The translations under genes and the position numbers were made by a program. A DNA stretch of 11,561 nt from Paracoccaceae bacterium. Lineage in GTDB: Bacteria; Pseudomonadota; Alphaproteobacteria; Rhodobacterales; Rhodobacteraceae. Within the stretch, counting starts at the first letter, position 1, and each line of letters opens with the position of its first letter. Below the pieces are notes generated by a model, which was not told the origin of the DNA, made no database searches, and was given only the letters and a program-made list of their open reading frames with translations. Shown here one piece after another: positions 6,605-11,561 of the stretch. The DNA is taken from contig JAFGVZ010000043.1 in NCBI GenBank assembly GCA_016937725.1, positions 1 to 11,561 of the forward strand, written 5' to 3'.

Positions 6605-8445
6605 TCTGCAGCATCCAATGCCGGGTGGCTGGCCGCGCGCAGGGTCAGGGTAAAGACCGCGCCGCCCTGCGGATGGTTGGCCACGCTCAGGCTGCCGCCG
6701 AAATCGCGGACAATGTTATAGGTAATCGACAGGCCCAGCCCCAAGCCCTTGCCCACTTCCTTGGTGGAAAAGAACGGGTCGAAAATGCGCGCCTGCAAGG
6801 CCTCTGGCACGCCGGGACCGTGGTCGCGCAGGGTGATCTTGACCATGTCGCCCTGCGCGGTGGCGCTCAGATGCAGGCGGCGATCCTCAGCATCCTCGAC
6901 CACGTCCAGCGCGTTCGAGATCAAGTTTACAAGCACCTGTTGCAACCGCACCAAGCCGCCTGTCACATGAGGCGCGGGATCGCCCAGTGCCAGATCGAGC
7001 GTTACCCCGGCCTTGTCCAACCGCCACGCCAGCACATCACGGGCACCCGTGACCGCTTCAGCCAGTGATACCGGGCGCAGTTGCTCGTTCGGTTTGCGCG
7101 CAAAATTGCGCAAATGGCGGCTGATCCGGGTCATCCGGTCGATCATGCCCAGAACCTGCCCGATCGCATCGCGCGCCTCTGGCCCCCGATCCCGGTCCAG
7201 ATAGGCGACGGCGTTTTCGGCATAGTTGCGCGCGGCGGCAAGCGGCTGGTTAAATTCGTGGCTGAGCGCAGCTGACATTTGCCCCAAAGCCGCCAGCTTG
7301 CCTGCTTGCACCAATTCGGCCTGGGTCTGGCGCAAGCGATCCTCTGCCATACGACGTTCGGATACTTCGGCCTGAAGCGCGACATTGGCGCATTCCAGTT
7401 CGGACGTGCGTTGTGCCACGCGGGCTTCCAACTCTGTCGCCGCGCGGCTTTGCACGGCCAGACGTTCCGCCAATTGCCGCCTGCGCTGCCACAGGCTGAA
7501 GGCGGCCAATCCCAGCAGGCCCAACGCCAAAGCACCTGTGCTGACCAGCGTCATGGCTTGGGCGTAAGCTCTGGCCGTGGGCAACAGAACCTGCATCGTC
7601 CAACCCGCGCGGGGCATATATGTGTGCAGCGCAAGGAACTCTTCACGCCCGCCATCATGGGCAATCGTGCGCAGCAGTGCATGCCCCCCCGGAGCAGTGT
7701 CGCGCAGATGCGCGATCTCGCCCAACGTGGCATCGGCATAGCGGCGCGTGTCGCGGGTGCGCGCCGACAGCGCCGGGTCCAGCGCGCCGAAAGTGTGAAA
7801 CAGCCAATCCGGCCGGTAGGATAAGAAAACAACCCCTTCGGTATCTGTGACGATGATGCGCAGGCCGTCATAGGCCCAAGCGCGTTCGATCTGGTCAAGG
7901 TCGATCTTGATGACAACAACGCCCAGACGCTCGCGCCCGATATCGACCGGAGCGCCAAAATAATAGCCGCGCTTGTTCGACGTGGTGCCCATCGCATAGA
8001 AACGGCCAAGACCCCCCGCCATCGCTTCCTGAAAATAGGGACGGAAGCTGAAATTGCCGCCGACAAAGCTGGTGGGCTGGTCGTAATTGCTGGAAGCCAG
8101 CGTCTCGCCATCACTGTTCATAACATAAATGACAGAGGCACCTGACCGTTCGGCGTTTTCGCGCAAGTGCCGGTTGGCGGCATCGACATGCGCCGGGTCG
8201 TCGGGGTAGCGCAGCAAGGCGCGCAAAGGCGGCTGTTCGGCCAACAAGCCCGGCAGACGTTCGAAGCGCGACAACAACCCCGACAGGCTGGACGCCGCCA
8301 AGGTCAGCGTGCTGGAGCCGCGTTCGTTCAGTTCCGCGAATTGGGCTTTCAGCGCGCGGTCATAGGCAAGCCGCATGGCCCCGATGGCCAGCACCACCGC
8401 CACCGCGCCCAGAAGCCACAACAATCGCTGGTAGTGCCGCGCCAT
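6601..8445 (-). CDS. dctB: DctB-like membrane sensor histidine kinase, 614 aa
   Basis: This is an inner-membrane kinase expected to phosphorylate the DctD-like regulator whose gene overlaps its end. A first membrane segment (about 8-27) and a second (about 296-318) enclose a periplasmic sensor domain. That domain carries the DctB-type pattern FSFRPYF (132-138), YAMGTTSNKRGYYFGAPV (150-167) and VVVIKIDL (176-183), known in DctB as part of the C4-dicarboxylate pocket. A coiled-coil linker (about 322-385) precedes the H-box SHEFNQPLAA with H396. The ATPase has N-box residues N507/N511, G1 DHGPG (541-545), F-box FDPFFST (555-561) and G2 GKGLGLGL (566-572), so all catalytic motifs are intact. ATG 8443-8445 was preferred over TTG 8475 because the first membrane segment follows it closely; its RBS is weak (GGGG/GGCGG). 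The ligand is plausibly a small carboxylate (inference). Confidence 0.9.
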   Translation of the reverse strand: MARHYQRLLWLLGAVAVVLAIGAMRLAYDRALKAQFAELNERGSSTLTLAASSLSGLLSRFERLPGLLAEQPPLRALLRYPDDPAHVDAANRHLRENAERSGASVIYVMNSDGETLASSNYDQPTSFVGGNFSFRPYFQEAMAGGLGRFYAMGTTSNKRGYYFGAPVDIGRERLGVVVIKIDLDQIERAWAYDGLRIIVTDTEGVVFLSYRPDWLFHTFGALDPALSARTRDTRRYADATLGEIAHLRDTAPGGHALLRTIAHDGGREEFLALHTYMPRAGWTMQVLLPTARAYAQAMTLVSTGALALGLLGLAAFSLWQRRRQLAERLAVQSRAATELEARVAQRTSELECANVALQAEVSERRMAEDRLRQTQAELVQAGKLAALGQMSAALSHEFNQPLAAARNYAENAVAYLDRDRGPEARDAIGQVLGMIDRMTRISRHLRNFARKPNEQLRPVSLAEAVTGARDVLAWRLDKAGVTLDLALGDPAPHVTGGLVRLQQVLVNLISNALDVVEDAEDRRLHLSATAQGDMVKITLRDHGPGVPEALQARIFDPFFSTKEVGKGLGLGLSITYNIVRDFGGSLSVANHPQGGAVFTLTLRAASHPALDAAE

Positions 8446-8447
8446 GT

Positions 8448-8492
8448 GCCGCCCCGATTGGTCCGGGCCTAACAAGACACCCGAGGGGCGGC
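8448..8492 (-). promoter_or_regulatory. Inverted repeat spanning the kinase ribosome binding site
   Basis: On the minus strand GCCGCCCC (8492-8485) is exactly complementary to GGGGCGGC (8455-8448), with a 29-base interior that holds a further CGGG/CCCG pair. The right arm is the only purine-rich sequence before the kinase ATG (8445), so folding would hide the RBS. No T-run follows, so it is not a standard terminator for ychF. It may limit kinase translation, or may be incidental in GC-rich DNA. Confidence 0.3.
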
Positions 8493-8505
8493 GCTTGTCA
8501 AACCG

Positions 8506-9603
8506 TCACGCGTTGAACAGGAAATGCAGCACATCGCCATCCTGCACCGTGTAGGTCTTGCCCTCGACCCGGAACTTGCCCGCGTCTTTCGCGCCCGCTT
8601 CGCCGCCATGGGTGACGTAATCGGCAAAGGCGATGGTTTCGGCGCGGATGAAACCGCGTTCAAAATCGCCATGAATGACGCCTGCCGCCTGCGGCGCCAG
8701 CGTGCCGCGCGGAATGGTCCAGGCGCGCGCCTCTTTCGGGCCGACGGTGAAATAGGTTTGCAGGTCCAAAAGCGCATAGCCCGCGCGGATCAGTCGGTCC
8801 AATCCGGGTTCTTCCAGCCCCATCTCGGACAGGAACATCTCGGCTTCGTCCGCCGCCAATTGGCTGATCTCTTCCTCGATCTGGGCGGAAATCACGACAT
8901 GGCCGGCACCTTGGGCAGCGGCCATCTCTGCCACGCGGGCGGATTGGGCGTTACCATCGGCGGCCGCACTTTCTTCAACGTTGCAGACATAGAGAACCGG
9001 TTTCGAGGTCAGAAGCTGCAACATCCGCCAGCTTTTGCGCTCGTCCGGGGCCACATCGACCGTGCGGGCGGGCTTGCCATCTTCCAACGCAGCCAATGCG
9101 CGGCGCAACAGCGCATCCTGCTCGACCGCCTCTTTGTCGCCCCCGCGAATTTTGCGGGTCAGGTTGGCCAAGCGTTTCTCGATCGAGTCCATGTCGGCGA
9201 TCATCAATTCGGTCTCGATGGTTTCGGCATCGGCAACCGGGTCGATCTTGCCTTCGACATGGGTGACATCGTCATCTTCAAAGCAGCGCAGCACATGGGC
9301 AATCGCATCGACTTCGCGGATATTGGCCAAGAACTGGTTGCCCAGGCCTTCGCCCTTGCTCGCCCCACGCACAAGGCCTGCAATGTCCACGAAGGTCATC
9401 CGCGTCGGGATAATCTCTTTCGATTTGCCGATTTCGGCCAATTTGAACAGCCGCGCATCGGGCACGGCCACATCGCCCACATTGGGTTCGATCGTGCAGA
9501 ACGGAAAATTCGCGGCCTGTGCGGCAGCGGTCTTGGTCAGCGCGTTGAACAGGGTCGATTTGCCGACATTGGGCAGACCCACGATTCCCATACGAAAGCC
9601 CAT
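8506..9603 (-). CDS. ychF: Redox-regulated ATPase YchF (Obg/TRAFAC family), 365 aa
   Basis: YchF is a conserved, ribosome-associated P-loop protein that hydrolyses ATP rather than GTP and is linked to translation and oxidative-stress response. The P-loop is GLPNVGKST (9-17), followed by FPFCTIEPN (33-41) with the Cys equivalent to the redox-sensitive one known in E. coli, and DIAGLVRGASKGEGLGNQFL (73-92). The G4 position is NVEE (208-211) instead of NKxD, which marks the ATP-specific group. The C-terminal TGS-like domain (about 280-365) is complete, with IHGDFERGFIRAE (310-322) and VQDGDVLHF (353-361). ATG 9601-9603 gives the family's usual length and has GGGGGA 4 bases upstream; a TTG at 9615 would add four residues. 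It is divergent from trpA. The kinase gene begins 60 bases after its stop, with no clear terminator between. Confidence 0.97.
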   Translation of the reverse strand: MGFRMGIVGLPNVGKSTLFNALTKTAAAQAANFPFCTIEPNVGDVAVPDARLFKLAEIGKSKEIIPTRMTFVDIAGLVRGASKGEGLGNQFLANIREVDAIAHVLRCFEDDDVTHVEGKIDPVADAETIETELMIADMDSIEKRLANLTRKIRGGDKEAVEQDALLRRALAALEDGKPARTVDVAPDERKSWRMLQLLTSKPVLYVCNVEESAAADGNAQSARVAEMAAAQGAGHVVISAQIEEEISQLAADEAEMFLSEMGLEEPGLDRLIRAGYALLDLQTYFTVGPKEARAWTIPRGTLAPQAAGVIHGDFERGFIRAETIAFADYVTHGGEAGAKDAGKFRVEGKTYTVQDGDVLHFLFNA

Positions 9604-9736
9604 GCTATCCCCCAAAGGCTGCGATTTGGCCTGCTTCTAGGCGGGGCGGCGCGCCGATACAAGCCACGCCGGGCCACCATGGATTGATTCTGCCTGCGTT
9701 TTCCGACACACCGACCAAAACCCGGAAGAGAGAGCC
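9604..9736. promoter_or_regulatory. Divergent ychF/trpA intergenic region
   Basis: These 133 bases must carry promoters for both genes. GGGGGA (9608-9613 on the minus strand) serves ychF, and the purine-rich GGAAGAGAGAG (9724-9734) serves trpA. I cannot assign -35/-10 boxes with confidence, and I see no trp attenuator or leader peptide before trpA. Confidence 0.5.
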
Positions 9737-10528
9737 ATGACCCGAATCGACGACACCTTTGCGCAACTGAAATTCGAAAGCCGCAAGGCATTTGTCGCCT
9801 ATATCATGGCAGGCGACCCGGATGCGGTAACCTCGCTAGAGATTATGCGCGGCTTGCCGGGGGCCGGGGTGGATATCATTGAACTGGGCGTGCCGTTCAC
9901 AGACCCGATGGCCGATGGTCCGACCATTCAGCTTGCCGGACAACGCGCATTGGATGGCGGGCAAACCCTGGAAAAAACGCTGCAAATGGTGCGCGATTTT
10001 CGCGCCGAAAATGGCACAACCCCGATTGTGCTGATGGGGTATTACAATCCCATCTATTCGCGCGGCGTGGACAAGTTCTTGACAGATGCGCGCGATGCGG
10101 GTGTTGACGGGCTGATCGTGGTCGATCTGCCGCCCGAAGAAGACAGCGAGCTGTGCTTGCCCGCACAGGCGGCTGGGCTGAACTTTATCCGCCTTGCCAC
10201 GCCCACCACCGATGCCGCACGCCTGCCCAAAGTGCTGACGAACACTTCTGGGTTTGTTTACTACGTGTCCATCACCGGGATCACGGGCGCGGCGGCGGCA
10301 CAAGCCACCAGCGTTGGCCCGGAAGTGGCCCGGATCAAGGCCGCGACGGACCTGCCAGTGATCGTGGGTTTTGGGATTTCAACGCCCGACACCGCACAAG
10401 AGATTGCCAGCGTTGCCGATGGCTGCGTCGTCGGGTCTGCCATCGTGAAACAGATCGCCGATGGCAAACCGCTGGCAGAGGTTCTAGCTTACGTCAAAAC
10501 CCTGTCAGACGGCGCGCATCGCGGCTAG
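9737..10528 (+). CDS. trpA: Tryptophan synthase alpha subunit, 263 aa
   Basis: TrpA cleaves indole-3-glycerol phosphate to indole and glyceraldehyde 3-phosphate and passes indole through the tunnel to TrpB, in the cytoplasm. The TIM-barrel signature IELGVPFTDPMADGPTIQ (48-65) contains catalytic Glu49 and Asp60. FVYYVSITGITGA (173-185) and the phosphate-binding VIVGFGIS (208-215) with CVVGSAIVKQI (230-240) are intact, and the length is standard. ATG 9737 follows a purine-rich RBS. No trpB, trpF or trpC lies nearby, so the gene stands apart from the rest of the pathway, as I recall for related alphaproteobacteria. The convergent lipoprotein gene ends only 19 bases after its stop, and there is no evident terminator between them. 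Confidence 0.97.
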   Translation: MTRIDDTFAQLKFESRKAFVAYIMAGDPDAVTSLEIMRGLPGAGVDIIELGVPFTDPMADGPTIQLAGQRALDGGQTLEKTLQMVRDFRAENGTTPIVLMGYYNPIYSRGVDKFLTDARDAGVDGLIVVDLPPEEDSELCLPAQAAGLNFIRLATPTTDAARLPKVLTNTSGFVYYVSITGITGAAAAQATSVGPEVARIKAATDLPVIVGFGISTPDTAQEIASVADGCVVGSAIVKQIADGKPLAEVLAYVKTLSDGAHRG

Positions 10529-10547
10529 AGGGCGGCAGGCGACTGGC

Positions 10548-11090
10548 CTAGTTGGCTGCGACCGCAAAAGCATTGGCGCGCTCGCCCAGCACGACGGCCC
10601 ACCACAATTTGCCGTTTTCGTCTTGGTGCCAGCCGACACCCACATCGGTCGCGCGCGGATCAAGGATAACCTGGCGCGTTTCCGGCTCGATCATCCATGC
10701 ATTGACGGTTTCAATCTCGGTCTCGAAGGTTTCCGAGATAAGCTCGCCCACGAAAGCACCCTGATAGCCCGCGCGCTGGGTGCGCAGAATAGGGCTGGAC
10801 CCGTCCGAGCCCCAATGCCACGGGCGCTGCTGGAACGACATATCTTGCGCATGGGTCGCCCCGGCGCTGGCCAATTCCAGACTGCTGGCCAAGGGCGGCA
10901 GACCATTTTGGGCACGCATCGTGTTAATCCCGTCCTGCATCCGCTGACGCACGCGCGGTGCATCATTCGCTCCGATTCGATAGACAACAGGCACCGGCTT
11001 GCCATCTGGCCCCATTCGCATGGGCGTGCCGATCGTGCTGCAAGCACTCAACCCAAGGACAATCACTAGAAACGAGGCAAGAAGACGCAT
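10548..11090 (-). CDS. CAP-domain (SCP-like) lipoprotein, 180 aa
   Basis: This is an envelope lipoprotein. Residues 1-16 are a lipoprotein signal ending LGLSA before Cys17, which would be acylated. Residues about 45-170 match a bacterial CAP domain (CAP superfamily, PF00188-like): the helix with RAQNGLPPL (59-67), THAQDM (79-84) with His80, WHWGSDG (91-97) with His92, GELI (115-118) in place of the usual GEN(I), WMIEPETRQVILDP (132-145), and GVGW (151-154) plus WWAVVLG (163-169). The usual SPGHR histidine is replaced (PETR, Thr138), so the four-residue CAP cavity is incomplete. The molecular function of bacterial CAP proteins is largely unknown. ATG 11088-11090 has GGAAAG upstream at 8 bases. 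It is convergent with trpA. Confidence 0.88.
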   Translation of the reverse strand: MRLLASFLVIVLGLSACSTIGTPMRMGPDGKPVPVVYRIGANDAPRVRQRMQDGINTMRAQNGLPPLASSLELASAGATHAQDMSFQQRPWHWGSDGSSPILRTQRAGYQGAFVGELISETFETEIETVNAWMIEPETRQVILDPRATDVGVGWHQDENGKLWWAVVLGERANAFAVAAN

Positions 11091-11360
11091 GACAGGAACT
11101 TTCCGCTTTAGACGCGCCGAGCCTTAGCGGGTTAACTGCGCCAATTCAAACACAACTCGGCGTGAACTGAAGCGACTGTCGCGAAGATGGCACCAAACGG
11201 GCGGCAAAGTGTTGCGAATTTGACGACGCGATCAGAATCTGATGTTCCAAGGTAAACCGCACATTGCCTTCGTATGCAGAAAATGGTTTCAACCGGATTA
11301 CGACATTTCGTCTTGGGAGCTGGTACATATGTTTTGTGCTGGCGAATTCTGGAGGTTACT
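11091..11360. other. Intergenic region between divergent lipoprotein and small-protein genes
   Basis: This 270-base stretch holds no gene I can support apart from a possible 11-codon reading frame (11329-11364). It includes the promoters of both flanking genes. TTGACG at 11220-11225 resembles a -35 box, but the expected -10 position (about 11243, TGTTCC) is poor. ATCAGAATCTGAT (11231-11243) is a perfect palindrome with one central base, just downstream of that box. GCGACTGTCGC (11172-11182) is another short one. No RNA gene was recognised. Confidence 0.5.
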
Positions 11361-11364
11361 ATGA
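11329..11364 (+). CDS. Possible 11-codon upstream reading frame coupled to the small-protein gene
   Basis: ATG at 11329 opens MFCAGEFWRLL and stops at TGA 11362-11364, which overlaps the next gene's ATG (11361-11363) in the classic ATGA arrangement. GGGAG (11315-11319) lies 9 bases upstream and could be its RBS, while the downstream gene's own GGAGG (11351-11355) lies inside the frame. Such an arrangement could couple translation. The frame is short and may be chance; no known leader-peptide pattern is visible. Confidence 0.25.
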   Translation: MFCAGEFWRLL

Positions 11365-11558
11365 AAAAGATCGCACTCGCCGCTGCTCTGTCGATGGCTG
11401 CTACCACCGCATTCGCAGGCGGCCACACCAGCAAAATGAAAGAGCCGGTTGTTGAGCCCGCAGTTGTTGTCGAAGACGTTAAGTCGTCCTCGTCGGCTGG
11501 CATCATCGTTCCGCTGATGCTGCTGCTGGTTATCGCTGCTGCCGCTGCTTCGCGCTAA
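11361..11558 (+). CDS. Small exported/membrane-anchored protein of unknown function, 65 aa
   Basis: Residues 1-19 form a signal peptide (MKK, hydrophobic core, AFA before GG). The short mature part has a charged, Val/Glu/Pro-rich middle (PVVEPAVVVEDV, 29-40), a Ser/Gly linker (SSSSAG), and a C-terminal hydrophobic segment IIVPLMLLLVIAAAAAS (48-64), so it would be a periplasmic peptide with a C-terminal membrane anchor. GGAGG (11351-11355) sits 5 bases before ATG 11361 and fixes the start; an in-frame ATG at 11274 would add 29 unrelated residues before the signal peptide. I recall similar short proteins in Rhodobacteraceae genomes, sometimes beside ferrochelatase (hemH), but the next gene is outside the window. 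The function is unknown. Confidence 0.8.
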   Translation: MKKIALAAALSMAATTAFAGGHTSKMKEPVVEPAVVVEDVKSSSSAGIIVPLMLLLVIAAAAASR

Positions 11559-11561
11559 GCA

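Noticed and set aside
8524..9687. Long plus-strand reading frame opposite ychF
   Set aside because: YchF on the minus strand is complete and unmistakable. The opposite frame has no family features.
1..11561. Mobile elements, CRISPR arrays, tRNA/rRNA, defence genes
   Set aside because: I saw no transposase or integrase motifs, no regularly spaced repeats, no terminal inverted repeats around any gene, and no RNA gene signatures. Base composition is uniform.

Overview
The window reads as a piece of chromosome from a GC-rich alphaproteobacterium, most likely of the Rhodobacteraceae/Roseobacter group. This rests on recognisable protein families: a large non-pyrrolysine MttB-family methyltransferase, a TAXI-type TRAP transporter with a fused permease, a DctB/DctD-like two-component system, YchF, and a TrpA gene lying next to ychF. 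Codon choice looks uniform, and I see no transposase, integrase, CRISPR array, tRNA or rRNA.

Left part (1-1753): a plus-strand MttB-superfamily gene (117-1685), preceded by a strong hairpin just upstream of its ribosome binding site. A bidirectional intrinsic terminator follows it and separates it from the convergent transporter gene. Bases 1-84 may be the end of an upstream gene, but this is weak.

Centre (1754-8445): a four-gene minus-strand cluster, read right to left. A membrane sensor kinase (DctB-like) overlaps by 4 bases a sigma-54-type response regulator (DctD-like). After about 190 bases comes the TAXI periplasmic solute-binding protein, and after an intrinsic terminator comes the fused TRAP permease. 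The simplest reading is that the kinase senses a carboxylate-like ligand outside the inner membrane, the regulator controls the transporter promoter in 5061-5254, and the internal terminator lets the cell make more binding protein than permease. The regulator departs from the canonical family in two catalytic/contact motifs (GAFPGA and LDD), which is the most interesting point here.

Right part (8506-11558): housekeeping and envelope genes. These are the ribosome-associated ATPase YchF (minus), divergent trpA (plus), a CAP-domain lipoprotein (minus, convergent with trpA), a 270-base intergenic region, and a 65-residue exported or membrane-anchored small protein (plus) that has a possible 11-codon upstream reading frame coupled to its start.

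Overall this is mostly ordinary core/accessory metabolism. I do not see a clear new defence or mobile system. The candidates worth following are the non-canonical DctD-like regulator paired with a TAXI-TRAP, the solitary MttB paralogue, and several RNA-level control elements.
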